A stretch of 64,000 nucleotides of DNA from Pseudoclavibacter endophyticus (GTDB taxonomy: Bacteria > Actinomycetota > Actinomycetes > Actinomycetales > Microbacteriaceae). The notes under the pieces are model-generated. The model saw only the letters and a list, made by a program, of their open reading frames with translations, had not been told where the DNA came from and did no database searches. Both the position numbers and the translations under genes were made by a program. Positions 8,069 to 16,780 of this stretch are shown piece after piece. The stretch is from positions 372,001-436,000 of the forward strand of contig NZ_WBJY01000001.1 of NCBI RefSeq assembly GCF_008831085.1, in the 5' to 3' direction. The stretch's first letter is position 1. Each line of letters starts with the position of its first letter.

Positions 8069-9544
8069 ATGACCGACCTCATGTCGCTCGTCAGCGACTG
8101 GGTGCCGCAGCAGCGCTGGTATGTGGGGGAGCACGCGGGAAGCCCCGGGGATGACAGCACGGGCGCCGGGCGGCGTGCGCCGTCGTTCGAACTGCTCGGC
8201 AGCTATTCGCTCGGCGACCCCGAGCGCGACCCCGATGTGCGGTTCATCACCGTCGCGATGCTGCGGGACACGTCGACGCGTGCCGGCTCGGCGACGGGCG
8301 GCGGCGAAGGCGTCGGCGCGGGATCCGTCTATCAAGTTCCGCTCGTCATCCGGAACGTCGACAGCTCATTCGACGCTCGTGGCTACCTCGGCACCTACGA
8401 CACCGGGTCGGGGCGCGCGGCCGTCATCGACGGCGTGCACGACACGGCGTTCGCCCGCGCCCTCCTTGCGCTCATCGAGGGCGAGCAGACGGCGCGGGGG
8501 CCGGGCGGTTCGGCCGACGGGCTCGCGGTCGGCCTGCCCATGCCGGGGTCGCGGGCAGGCCGAGTGCGCGCGTCGCGGGCGCTGCAGGGGGAGCAGTCGA
8601 ACTCATCGATCGTGCTCCAGATGCGCGAGCGGGAGAGCGACGCCGAGGCGGCGCCGCTCATCGTCAAGGTCTTCCGCACGCTGCACAACGGCGAGAACCC
8701 GGATGTGACACTGCAGTCGGCGCTCGCCGCGGCAGGCAGCCTCCGCGTGCCGCCCGCCCTGGGCCACGTCGCCGGCGAATGGCCCGACCCGTCCCAACCG
8801 GGGGGCCGCGCGCGGGGCCACCTCGCGTTCGCGCAGGAGTTCTTCGCCGGCGTCGAAGATGCCTGGCGGGTCGCCAGGCGAGCCGCCGAATCGGGCGACG
8901 ACTTCACGGCCCCCGCGTACTCGCTCGGCGAGGCGACCGCCGAGACGCACGAGGTGCTGCGCACGCACCTGCCGGAAGCGGCCGCAACACCGGCCGAGGT
9001 CGAGCGCGCGATCGGCGAGATGCGCGCGAGGCTCCGGCGGGCGCTCGAGCTCGTGCCGGCGCTGCGCGAGCAACGGGTCGCGGTCGAGCGGGCCTATGAA
9101 CGCGCGGCCGACGCACCCTGGCCGAACCTCCAGCGCATCCACGGCGATTACCACCTGGGTCAAGTGCTCGCGGTCCCCGAGCGCGGCTGGGTGCTGCTCG
9201 ACTTCGAGGGCGAGCCCCTGCGACCCCTCGCCGAGCGCAATGCCCTCGACCTGCCGGCCCGCGATGTCGCCGGCATGCTTCGCAGCTTCGACTACGTGGC
9301 CGGCGCGCTCTCGCTCGCCGCCGGACACGATGTCGTCGGCGACTGGGCGCAGCGTGCGCGTGAGGCGTTCCTCCTCGGGTACGCCAGCCGAGGGGGCGGC
9401 GACGCGGGTGCGGGAATCGACGCCCGCATCCTCGCCGCCTACGAACTCGACAAGGCGGTGTACGAGGCGATCTACGAGGCGAGTCATCGGCCCGACTGGC
9501 TCCCGATCCCGGTCGCGGCCGTTGGGCGTCTCCTCGGCGAATGA
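8069..9544 (+). CDS. mak: Maltokinase (Pep2/Mak-type)
   Basis: A 491-aa kinase-like protein. The N-terminal cap begins LVSDWVPQQRWYVG, as in maltokinases. The C-lobe carries IHGDYHLGQVL (catalytic loop, about residues 356-366) and WVLLDFEGEPLRPLAER (metal-binding segment), followed by LPARDVAGMLRSFDYVAGAL, a signature of the family. The known reaction is ATP + maltose to maltose 1-phosphate, feeding GlgE alpha-glucan synthesis. It usually neighbours or is fused to treS; here it stands alone between a methyltransferase and a two-component system. Start: ATG 8069 after GGGAGG. Confidence 0.85.
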   Translation: MTDLMSLVSDWVPQQRWYVGEHAGSPGDDSTGAGRRAPSFELLGSYSLGDPERDPDVRFITVAMLRDTSTRAGSATGGGEGVGAGSVYQVPLVIRNVDSSFDARGYLGTYDTGSGRAAVIDGVHDTAFARALLALIEGEQTARGPGGSADGLAVGLPMPGSRAGRVRASRALQGEQSNSSIVLQMRERESDAEAAPLIVKVFRTLHNGENPDVTLQSALAAAGSLRVPPALGHVAGEWPDPSQPGGRARGHLAFAQEFFAGVEDAWRVARRAAESGDDFTAPAYSLGEATAETHEVLRTHLPEAAATPAEVERAIGEMRARLRRALELVPALREQRVAVERAYERAADAPWPNLQRIHGDYHLGQVLAVPERGWVLLDFEGEPLRPLAERNALDLPARDVAGMLRSFDYVAGALSLAAGHDVVGDWAQRAREAFLLGYASRGGGDAGAGIDARILAAYELDKAVYEAIYEASHRPDWLPIPVAAVGRLLGE

Positions 9545-9561
9545 GCGTCGGGGCTCCGAAC

Positions 9562-9600
9562 TAGACTGCACTCAGGCGTGGCACCGGTGCGCGGGCCCGC
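9562..9600 (+). promoter_or_regulatory. Promoter -10 and paired palindromes before the response regulator
   Basis: A TAGACT -10-like hexamer at 9562-9567 is followed by two adjacent perfect 10-bp palindromes, GCACCGGTGC (9581-9590) and GCGGGCCCGC (9591-9600). They lie between the putative start site and ATG 9619. Either regulator sites or leader hairpins are possible. Confidence 0.45.
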
Positions 9601-9618
9601 TTGGCGAAGGGGCGGGTC

Positions 9619-10356
9619 ATGTCGCAGACCGAACACCACGAGCACGAGCCGGTCGAGGCCGCAGAAGCTCGGCGCGGAGGCGCGCGCCGGGCCGACGGCA
9701 CGCCGTTCAGGGTCGGCCTCGTCGACGACCACGAGATCGTCGCCGTCGCCGTGCGAGCCTGCCTCGACGACATGTCCGAGGCCGATTTCGTGGGTGCGGC
9801 CGGCACGGTCGATGAACTGCTCTCGGTCTTCGACGACCTCGATCTCGTCGTGCTCGACCTGCGTCTTGCCGACGGCTCGTCGCCGGTCGCGAACGTCGAG
9901 CGCCTGCGCGCGGCCGGGCTGCGCGTCCTGGCCTTCACCTCGGGCGAGAACCCCTACCTCGTCCGAGCCGCCGCCAGGACTGACATCGCCGGGGTGATCC
10001 GGAAGTCGGAGCCGGTGGGGGTGCTGCAAGACGCGATTCGCCGCGCCGCCAACGACGACCCCGTCGTGTCGCCGGACTGGGCCGCCGCGCTCGACGCCGA
10101 CCCGTCGCTGCGCGATGCCGGGCTCAGCCAGCAGGAACAGCGCGTGCTCGCGCTCTTCGCATCGGGCGTCAAGGCGCAGACCGTCGCATCGAACCTCGCC
10201 ATCTCGGTCGGCACCGTCGACGACTACGTGCGGCGAATCCGCGCGAAGTACGCGCGCGCCCACCGGCCGGCCCACACCAAGGTCGACCTCTACAAGCGTG
10301 CCCTCGAAGACGGCTTCCTGCCGCTGCCCGACACGGCGGGCGCCTCGGGCGATTAG
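9619..10356 (+). CDS. NarL/LuxR-family response regulator
   Basis: The receiver domain (about residues 25-140) has the acidic pair in VGLVDDHEIVAVAV, phospho-acceptor Asp in DLVVLDLRLADG and the conserved Lys in IRKSEPVGVLQDAI. The C-terminal LuxR-type HTH is LSQQEQRVLALFASGVKAQTVASNLAISVGTVDDYVRRI. DNA-binding transcription factor phosphorylated by a partner kinase. The partner is almost certainly the kinase that begins 7 nt downstream. Start: ATG 9619 with GAAGGGG; the in-frame TTG 9601 lacks such a signal. Confidence 0.9.
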   Translation: MSQTEHHEHEPVEAAEARRGGARRADGTPFRVGLVDDHEIVAVAVRACLDDMSEADFVGAAGTVDELLSVFDDLDLVVLDLRLADGSSPVANVERLRAAGLRVLAFTSGENPYLVRAAARTDIAGVIRKSEPVGVLQDAIRRAANDDPVVSPDWAAALDADPSLRDAGLSQQEQRVLALFASGVKAQTVASNLAISVGTVDDYVRRIRAKYARAHRPAHTKVDLYKRALEDGFLPLPDTAGASGD

Positions 10357-10363
10357 CCGCGAC

Positions 10364-12946
10364 GTGGTCGAGGCGTCGGGCGCCAGCGGCGGACTGGAGG
10401 GCGGGGGCGCGACCACCGCCCGCATCCTGCGCGTCATGGCGATCGCGATCGGCGCCTCGAGTGTGCTCTTTCCGGCGATGCTGTTGGCGACGATCACGCA
10501 CCAGTGGGACGTGGCCGCCGTGTGGTGGAACGTGCTCGCGCTCGGCACCTCACTCGCGACCGGACTCGCGTGCGTGCTGGCGGCCATCGACGGCGCGCCG
10601 CGCCGCATTCGCGTGGTCGCGGGCGCGGTCGCCGTCGCGTATTTCGCCGTCGCCACCCTGCGCATCCCCGGGCAAGTGGCCGCCCTCGAGGTGTGGGATG
10701 CTCCGTGGTTCTCGAACGTCGTCGCCGTGGGGGTCGCGGCGGCCGGTCTCGCGTTCCGGCCGGCGATCGGCATCATCTCGCTGCTCGCTTTCGGCGTCGT
10801 CGCCGGGGTCGCCCGTTGGTACGGCGGCGACGAGCACAGCGTCGCGCTCGGGCTGCAGAACGGTGCCCAGACGGTCGCCTTCTGTTCGATCTTCCTCGTC
10901 ATGGCACTTTCGCTGCTTCGAGCCGGGCGCTCGGCCGACGGCGCGCTCGCCGAGGCGCGCGAGGAAGCTGCCGCGGAAGCGTCGAGGCGGGCACGACGCG
11001 ACGTGGTCGAGCGCATGGATGCCCTCATCCACGACCGTGTGCTCGCGACGCTGCTGCTCGCCGGACGGGCCACGAGACCAGCGGAGCGGGACGCGGCGAG
11101 GCGCAGTGCCGTCGGCGCGCTGGCGGCCCTCGAACGGCAGCGCGCTGACGACGAGCGCGGGCTGACGCCGACCGAGTTCGTGTGGACCGCGCAGGGGCTC
11201 GTGCGCGACCTCGACCCCGAAGTGCAGTTCGGCTATGAACTCGGCGGCGACGGCGGCGGCGACGGCGGCGACGGCATTGCCGGTCCTCGCGACGAGGCGG
11301 GGGCCGAAGGGGCGGGCCGAGAGATACCCGGCGACGTCGCCGAGGCGCTGACGTCGGCCATGCTCGAAGCGCTTCGGAACTCGTTCCGGCACGCGGATCG
11401 CGGCGACGCGTCGACGACCAGGGCCGTTCATGTCGCCGCCTCGCCCGACGGCCTGGTCGTCACCGTGCTCGACGACGGAGTCGGTTTCGATACCTCGAGG
11501 GTCGACCCGCAGCGGCTCGGGATCGCCGGGAGCATTCGGGGGCGGATGCGCGCCATCGGCGGGCGCGCACAGGTCGTGTCGGTCATCGGGCAGGGCACAC
11601 GCGTCGCGCTCTCGTGGCGGCGCGAGCAGGCGGTGGCCCCGGAGGCGGGAGCCGAGCAGTACGCCGAGCGCCCGTGGCGCTTGCGCCGCCGCGTGTCGCC
11701 GCTGGACCTCGACTTCTGGATCGGCCCGTCACCAGGCGAGGAGGCGGCCGCCGCGACGGATGTCGAGCGCGCGAGCGCGGCCGGTGCCCCTCGCGGCGAG
11801 TCCGAACGTTCAGCGCCCGCGCCGTCGCCCGCGCCGGCGTCAGGCGACCAGGCCGCGCGTGAGGCGAATCTGCGGCGGTGGCTGGCGCGCCGCATCCAGC
11901 GCGAACCCCTGCTCGTGTTCGCCGTGCTGCAGGTGTCCTCCAACGTCGTGCTCGCCACGTCGAGCGAGCCCGGGCTCGCGGCGACCTGGCCGTGCATCGC
12001 CGCGCTCGCGCTCTACGCGGTCGCGGCCGGGCTCGCGGTGCTGCCGGGGTCGACTCCGCTGCCGCTCCCGTTCAGCGTCGCCGTGGTGGCGCTGACGACG
12101 GTCGTGGCGGCGCTGATGGGCACGATCATCCCGCAGGACGCCGGCTACTTCGCCTGGCATTTCGGGGCGAACACCCTGCTGCTGCTTGGGCTCGGGCTGC
12201 GCGGGCGCATCGCGTTCGCCTGGATCGGAATGGTGGCGATGGTGGTTGTCGCCGGGGCGGTCATGGCACTGCGTGACACCTCGCTCGCTGCCCTGCCGGG
12301 ACTGTTCGATCGCAACGTCGCGGTCGTGCTGGTGGGTACGGTCGCGGCGTTCGCGCTCAAGCGAACGATCAATCGCACGTTGGCGATCGAGCGGGCGCGC
12401 GACGCCGGCGCCGTCCGGCGCGCCGGGCTGGCCGCCGCGAGCGACGAGCGTGATCGCATCCTGCGGCGCTTCGAGGCCTCAGCGCTGCCGGTGCTGCGCG
12501 AGATCGCGGCCGACGGGGTGGATGCCGCGGCCGGTGGGGCGGATGACGGCGAGGTGATCGGTGCCGCCACGGCCGACGCCGAGGCGAGGGTCGAGACGAG
12601 CGCGGAGGCCGACGACGCGCGGCGGCGCCGGTGGCTCGCGACCGAGGCCGTGCTGCGCGACCGGATCCGCGCTCGCGCGCTCGACGTCGAGCCCCTGCGC
12701 GGCGCCGTGCGGCGGGCACGCGAGCGCGGGCTCCGTGTCGTTGTGCTCGACGACGCGGGCGACGCGACCGTGCCGGCCGAGCACCTCGCGCGCGCCATCG
12801 CGTGGGCCGCCTCCCGACTCGACCGCGAGCCCGGGCCGGAAGCCACGGTGCGGCTGCGAGCGAGCGGCGGGGGGCTCACGCTGACGATCGCCGGTGCCGA
12901 TGTCGAGGAATTCGCGCTGACCGGCGGCGCCGAGGTCGCGTCGTGA
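10364..12946 (+). CDS. Duplicated-module membrane sensor histidine kinase
   Basis: Starting at GTG 10364 the protein is 860 aa. Module 1 has about six TM helices (residues 20-190), a HisKA_3-like segment with candidate phospho-acceptor His223 (MDALIHDRVLATLLLAG), and an HATPase with N-box EALRNSFRHAD (Asn339) and G-box VLDDGVGFD (about 370). An Ala/Pro linker leads to module 2, with six more TM helices (about 515-670). Its kinase-like tail keeps RAGLAAASDERDRILRRFEASALPVLREIA but has no His in the phospho-acceptor place and no N-box or G-box. So module 2 looks like a decayed duplicate, possibly a dimer partner or second sensor. It directly follows the response regulator. ATG 10436 is an alternative start. 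Confidence 0.82.
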   Translation: MVEASGASGGLEGGGATTARILRVMAIAIGASSVLFPAMLLATITHQWDVAAVWWNVLALGTSLATGLACVLAAIDGAPRRIRVVAGAVAVAYFAVATLRIPGQVAALEVWDAPWFSNVVAVGVAAAGLAFRPAIGIISLLAFGVVAGVARWYGGDEHSVALGLQNGAQTVAFCSIFLVMALSLLRAGRSADGALAEAREEAAAEASRRARRDVVERMDALIHDRVLATLLLAGRATRPAERDAARRSAVGALAALERQRADDERGLTPTEFVWTAQGLVRDLDPEVQFGYELGGDGGGDGGDGIAGPRDEAGAEGAGREIPGDVAEALTSAMLEALRNSFRHADRGDASTTRAVHVAASPDGLVVTVLDDGVGFDTSRVDPQRLGIAGSIRGRMRAIGGRAQVVSVIGQGTRVALSWRREQAVAPEAGAEQYAERPWRLRRRVSPLDLDFWIGPSPGEEAAAATDVERASAAGAPRGESERSAPAPSPAPASGDQAAREANLRRWLARRIQREPLLVFAVLQVSSNVVLATSSEPGLAATWPCIAALALYAVAAGLAVLPGSTPLPLPFSVAVVALTTVVAALMGTIIPQDAGYFAWHFGANTLLLLGLGLRGRIAFAWIGMVAMVVVAGAVMALRDTSLAALPGLFDRNVAVVLVGTVAAFALKRTINRTLAIERARDAGAVRRAGLAAASDERDRILRRFEASALPVLREIAADGVDAAAGGADDGEVIGAATADAEARVETSAEADDARRRRWLATEAVLRDRIRARALDVEPLRGAVRRARERGLRVVVLDDAGDATVPAEHLARAIAWAASRLDREPGPEATVRLRASGGGLTLTIAGADVEEFALTGGAEVAS

Positions 12947-12958
12947 GCGTGCGCAGGC

Positions 12959-12984
12959 CGCACGGCGGCTACCGGCGCCGTGCG
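12959..12984. terminator. Hairpin between convergent kinase and DUF1990 genes
   Basis: Perfect 9-bp stem CGCACGGCG / CGCCGTGCG with an 8-nt loop. The stop codon of the minus-strand DUF1990 gene (12969-12971) lies in the loop. There is no T-run, so it would be a GC-rich intrinsic or bidirectional terminator of the actinobacterial kind. Confidence 0.55.
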
Positions 12985-13454
12985 TGATCTCGTTGTTCGA
13001 GAGCGCGTCGCAGCGCGGCCACGTAGCGCATGGCCATGCACTGCTGCGCGAGCCGGCTCAGGCCGCCCGCCGCTCGAAGCAGACGGCTCTCCGTGACGGA
13101 GCGCGAGGTGACGAGAAGGAACAGCCGGTCGCCGCGGACGCTCAGCGTGAACGTCTGCGTGCCTCGCTCCGCATGACCCGGCAGCGTCTCATAGGTCATA
13201 GATGTTCGGCCGGGCTCGTCGGTGAGGTTGGTCACCACATCGACGCCGCCGAGGCCGAGCCGTGCAGGCCCCAACGAGAGCTCGACCCGTCGCCCGACGG
13301 CGGCCGGGCCGCTCGTGCGGACGCGAAGGCCGGCGCCACGATGCGCCCGCCAGTCGAGGAGGGCGGCGCGGGCCGCGGGCAGGTCGCGCGCGAACCCGAT
13401 ATCGGCGCCGTAGGCGAGCTCGACCGCCCGCGATGTCGTTGACCGTGCGTGCAT
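12969..13454 (-). CDS. DUF1990 (UPF0548) family protein
   Basis: A 161-aa protein matching the UPF0548 pattern: AVELAYGADIGFARDLPAARAALLDWRAH near the N-terminus, a central hydrophobic beta region (RVELSLGPARLGLGGVDVVTNLTDE), then TYETLPGHAERGTQTFTLS and a C-terminal helix LAQQCMAMRYVAALRRAL. The YGTLPGHAERGE-like motif is the family hallmark. Molecular function is not established. It sits 10 nt downstream of the DUF1023 gene, so the two are probably co-transcribed. Confidence 0.8.
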   Translation of the reverse strand: MHARSTTSRAVELAYGADIGFARDLPAARAALLDWRAHRGAGLRVRTSGPAAVGRRVELSLGPARLGLGGVDVVTNLTDEPGRTSMTYETLPGHAERGTQTFTLSVRGDRLFLLVTSRSVTESRLLRAAGGLSRLAQQCMAMRYVAALRRALEQRDHARRR

Positions 13455-13464
13455 CGTCGCCCCC

Positions 13465-14886
13465 TCAGCCGTTCGCCTGCGCCCGGGCGTCGCGCTCCGC
13501 GGGGCCGTGCCCATCGGGGCCGCCCTGAAACGTCGTGAACCTGGGCACGTAACCGGGGCGCTGGAGCGGCGACCACGGCAGCCCGAGCCGCTCGCACACG
13601 CGCTCGAGTCGTGTGCGCGGCGCCGCGAGCTCGGCCTCGCCGCCGATGAGCACCACGCGCATGGCGTGCTTCGCCGTCGTACCCCAGTGCTCGAGCAGCG
13701 TGACGTGGCCGCGGAGGATGCCGGCGGCCCGCCCCGCCGTGCGATCGCCGCCGCGCGGCACGTGCCGTTCGAAGCCCGTCTCGAGTCGGACCACCCCGGG
13801 CGCCGTGGTCGGATCGGCACCGTGCCCCAGTCCGTGCGGGCCGCGCGGCAGGTCGATGCCCAGGTACGGCGCCACGTCGACATCGCCGGGAGCGAGCAGT
13901 GACGCGTGCGGCACGCGCCCGGCTGCCGGATAGTCGGCCAGCGACCGCACACCCGGTCCGAGCCCCGCGCTGGCGACGTGCATGACCGCGTCGACGCGCA
14001 TCCCGAGCCGCATCGCAGTTCCCACCACGCTGCCGCCGAAGCTGAAGCCGAATGCCACGAACCGCACGCCGGGGGCACGCGGAACAGCGTTGACGAATGC
14101 GCCGAATCTGCGCCCGAGCCTGGCCGCGGCGGCCGAGCCGAGCCCGAGCGGGCCTCGCGGAAACGTGCTGCCCTGCCAAACGATGAGTCCGGTCGTGCCC
14201 GGAGCCCCGGCGTGCACGAGTTCGCTCATCGTGTGAGCCTTCGCCTCGAACTGCAACAGGTCGGCGTCGTTGCCGGGGACGAACACGGCGACGGCCTCGA
14301 CCCCTGGGGCGATGGGTGAAGCGAACGGGTCGTCGGTCTCGGCGATCCCGTGGCCGACGTACTCGACGATGGCGTTGCGCTCGGGATCGAAGGCGAGCAA
14401 AAACCGCAGCCGCCCCGCTCGGGAGACGAGACCGGGGCCGCTCGAGAGAGCGTCGAGTCGCTGCGCGAGCAGCTCGGCTCGGGTCTCGCGGCGATGCGAC
14501 AACCGACGGAGACCGCCCCGACGCGCCCCCTCGCGACGGGCGATGTGCGCGGCGAGCGTGCGGTGGTTGGCGTCGACGCGCGCGGGCCAGGGGATGCCGT
14601 CGAGATTCCCCACCGTGAGCGCCGCGTGGCCGATGAGCACGCCGCGCGCGTCGTCGCTCAGCCCGGCCCACCAGACGCGCACGACCGCGGGCCGCGGGGG
14701 AGCGTCGACCAGCCGCCGCTGAAGCCCGGCTAGCGCCGAGCCGAGCGTCGTGCCCGCGTTCGTCCTCACGCGGTCGGGATCGACACCGGCGGCCGTGGTC
14801 ACGCTGGCGGACGAGGCGAGCGCGACGAGCTCGTCGAGGTCGCCGGCGTGGCTGCGCAGGGGGCGCTGGAGGCGTCGTCGGGACAT
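13465..14886 (-). CDS. DUF1023 alpha/beta-hydrolase family protein
   Basis: 473 aa from ATG 14886. The N-terminal third is helical and Ala/Arg-rich (WWAGLSDDARGVLIGHAALTVGNLDGIP), as in DUF1023 proteins. The hydrolase core has RFLLAFDPERNAIVEYVG, GLIVWQGSTFPRG and the nucleophile elbow VAFGFSFGGSVVG (Ser in GFSFG). VARAGLGPGVRSLADYP-like and YLGIDLPRGPHGLGHG segments follow. The family is widespread in actinobacteria; substrate unknown. No signal peptide, so probably cytoplasmic. First gene of a two-gene minus-strand unit with DUF1990; no clear Shine-Dalgarno sequence. Confidence 0.78.
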   Translation of the reverse strand: MSRRRLQRPLRSHAGDLDELVALASSASVTTAAGVDPDRVRTNAGTTLGSALAGLQRRLVDAPPRPAVVRVWWAGLSDDARGVLIGHAALTVGNLDGIPWPARVDANHRTLAAHIARREGARRGGLRRLSHRRETRAELLAQRLDALSSGPGLVSRAGRLRFLLAFDPERNAIVEYVGHGIAETDDPFASPIAPGVEAVAVFVPGNDADLLQFEAKAHTMSELVHAGAPGTTGLIVWQGSTFPRGPLGLGSAAAARLGRRFGAFVNAVPRAPGVRFVAFGFSFGGSVVGTAMRLGMRVDAVMHVASAGLGPGVRSLADYPAAGRVPHASLLAPGDVDVAPYLGIDLPRGPHGLGHGADPTTAPGVVRLETGFERHVPRGGDRTAGRAAGILRGHVTLLEHWGTTAKHAMRVVLIGGEAELAAPRTRLERVCERLGLPWSPLQRPGYVPRFTTFQGGPDGHGPAERDARAQANG

Positions 14887-15076
14887 CGACGGAAAGATAC
14901 CGGAACTCGGCGGCGCCCAGCCGAACGCGTTCCTTCGGGGTTCGGAATCGGGGCGCGGCGGACGCGGATCGAGGTGCGTGCGCAATCCTGCGCCCCGAAG
15001 GCACGGCCACGGAGTCGGTCGCGGTGAACTGGTCGCCCTGCCATGGGAGGGTGGGGTCCCCGACGAAAGGCGACCC

Positions 15077-15985
15077 ATGACGCGATCCGAACCGGCGGGC
15101 ACCGCGACGAGTGAGCATTCCGCCGCCCGAGTGCACCTTCCCAGCCCCGAGCAGACAACCGACGTGCGGCTCGTGGCCGTCGACATGGACGGCACGCTGC
15201 TCGACGGCGACGGCGAGCTCCCCGACGGCCTGTGGGAGGTGCTCGAGGCGCTGCGCGCGCGGGGGATCGCGTTCGCCCCGGCGAGCGGCCGGCAGTACGC
15301 GGCACTGCGCGACCACTTCGACCGGGTGAGCGATGGCATGGTGTTCCTGGCGGAGAACGGCAGCTACGTCGTGCGTGACGGACGCGAACTTGCGAGCCGC
15401 ACGATCGAGCCCGGCACGGCTGCGGAGGCCGTGCGCCTCGCCCGCGAGGTGGGGGAGGCGCACGCGGACTGCGGCGTCGTGCTGTGCGGAAAGCGGTCGG
15501 CGTACGTCGAGCGCACCGACGACCGGTTCCTCGAGGCGGCCATGCCGTACTACCTCGAGCTCGCGCGCGTTCCTGATCTCCTCGCGCACGATGGCCCCCT
15601 CGCGCACGACGAGATCGTGAAGGTGGCCGTGTTCGAGCTGCACGATGCCGAGCCCAACGTCCTTCCGGCGATGCAGCGCCTCGGCGGCGCGCAGGTCGTG
15701 CTGTCGAGTCGCCACTGGGTCGACATCATGGTGGCCGGCACGAACAAGGGCGCGGCACTCCGGCAACTGCGCGATGAGCTCGGTATCACGAGAGACCAGA
15801 CGATGGCGTTCGGTGATTTCCGGAACGACCTCGAGATGCTCGCCGAGGCTCGATTCTCGGTCGCGATGGCCGGCGCCCACCCGGACGTGGTGCGCGCGGC
15901 GTCATACCTCGCCCCGCCGAACACCGACCGGGGCGTGCTGAGGGCACTCGACGCCTCCCTCGGGCTCGGTTTGGGGCTGGCGTGA
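15077..15985 (+). CDS. Cof-type HAD-superfamily phosphatase
   Basis: HAD motifs are complete. Motif I is VAVDMDGTLLDGDG (nucleophile Asp in DMDGT), motif II is FAPASGRQYAAL, motif III is the Lys in GTNKGAALRQL, and motif IV is TMAFGDFRNDLEML, close to the usual GDxxNDxxM. The C2 cap between II and III fits the Cof/YidA subfamily, which hydrolyses sugar phosphates or nucleotides. Start: ATG 15077 with GAAAGG upstream. The 190-bp divergent gap before it (14887-15076) shows no clear gene. Confidence 0.87.
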   Translation: MTRSEPAGTATSEHSAARVHLPSPEQTTDVRLVAVDMDGTLLDGDGELPDGLWEVLEALRARGIAFAPASGRQYAALRDHFDRVSDGMVFLAENGSYVVRDGRELASRTIEPGTAAEAVRLAREVGEAHADCGVVLCGKRSAYVERTDDRFLEAAMPYYLELARVPDLLAHDGPLAHDEIVKVAVFELHDAEPNVLPAMQRLGGAQVVLSSRHWVDIMVAGTNKGAALRQLRDELGITRDQTMAFGDFRNDLEMLAEARFSVAMAGAHPDVVRAASYLAPPNTDRGVLRALDASLGLGLGLA

Positions 15986-16019
15986 GGTGAGGGCCGAGGG
16001 TGGCGCCGACGTGACGGGC

Positions 16020-16667
16020 TCAGCTGGCGGTCGCGCCCGCCGTGCTCGATCGGGTCGGCTCTGCCGACCCCTCAGGGGTTCCCGAGCGCTGGCCGCCCCT
16101 GACCGACGCTGATTCCTCGCGGGCGATGCGCTCGACCCGCTCGAGCCACTGCGCCCGCCGCTCGGCCGAGGCGCCCTTGACCGGGGCGAACCGGGTGGCG
16201 CGCACGGGCGAGAGACCGCAGAACGCGAGCGTTCCCTTCGTGAGCGAGTTCAACCGCGTGTCGGGCATGAGGCGCTGGAGCGCGAGCGGCGTGTCGGAGG
16301 TCATGAAGACGCGGGCGCTGCGGCCGCTGAGCAGGCCCTCCGGCAGGCCGCGATCGGTGTACCGGTACTCCTCCTGCGGCAGCAGTGCTCGGTCGAGGAA
16401 CCCCTTGAGCAGCGCGGGCGTCGACCGCCACCACACGGGTGTTACGACGACGAGGTGCTCGGCCCGCCGGATGGCCTCGCGGGCGTCGGCGAGGTCGGGC
16501 TCGATCGGCATGCGCTTGGTGTAGCCGTGCCGCATGTGCACGTCGAACTCGAGGTCGCGCAGCGGCAGCAGCCTGGCCGCCGGATCACCGCGCAGGTACG
16601 ACTGCGCAATGGCGGCGCAGAAGCTCGTGGCATTCGGGTGGCCGTCGATGACGAGTGTTTCGCTCAT
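16020..16667 (-). CDS. Flavodoxin-like NAD(P)H:quinone oxidoreductase
   Basis: A flavodoxin_2-type protein of 215 aa. The N-terminal strand-loop is LVIDGHPNATSFCAAIAQ (phosphate-binding), with LPLRDLEFDVHM, then VVVTPVWWRSTPALLKGFLDRALLP, the hallmark of the NQO/MdaB/Kef-associated family. The C-terminal 30 residues are Ser/Thr/Gly-rich and likely disordered. Expected to reduce quinones or similar electrophiles with FMN/FAD. It has a good Shine-Dalgarno sequence (GAAAGGAAG) and is divergent from a TetR gene. The shared operator region suggests that regulator represses it. Confidence 0.83.
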   Translation of the reverse strand: MSETLVIDGHPNATSFCAAIAQSYLRGDPAARLLPLRDLEFDVHMRHGYTKRMPIEPDLADAREAIRRAEHLVVVTPVWWRSTPALLKGFLDRALLPQEEYRYTDRGLPEGLLSGRSARVFMTSDTPLALQRLMPDTRLNSLTKGTLAFCGLSPVRATRFAPVKGASAERRAQWLERVERIAREESASVRGGQRSGTPEGSAEPTRSSTAGATAS

Positions 16668-16721
16668 GGCTTCCTTTCGATGAGGGACGACCGGATGCTC
16701 GAGCGCCCGGTGCGTGCCATC

Positions 16722-16780
16722 TTGACAGTGCCCAAGAATTGGACATTGTCAACATAGGCGTACGATATTGACTGTGTCAA
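16722..16780. promoter_or_regulatory. Divergent operator/promoter region of the flavodoxin and TetR genes
   Basis: TTGACA (16722-16727) and TGTCAA (16747-16752) form an inverted repeat, and TTGAC-TGT-GTCAA (16768-16780) forms a second palindrome that overlaps the TetR start. On the plus strand TTGGAC (16739-16744) and TACGAT (16761-16766) form a promoter with a 16-bp spacer, 7 nt before GTG 16774. Repeated TTGAC/GTCAA half-sites are the likely TetR operator. Confidence 0.6.

Noticed and set aside
13232..15880. Very long minus-strand open frame of about 880 codons over the DUF1023 and HAD genes
   Set aside because: Overlaps both recognised genes in another frame and is Arg/Ala-rich nonsense; a GC-rich shadow.
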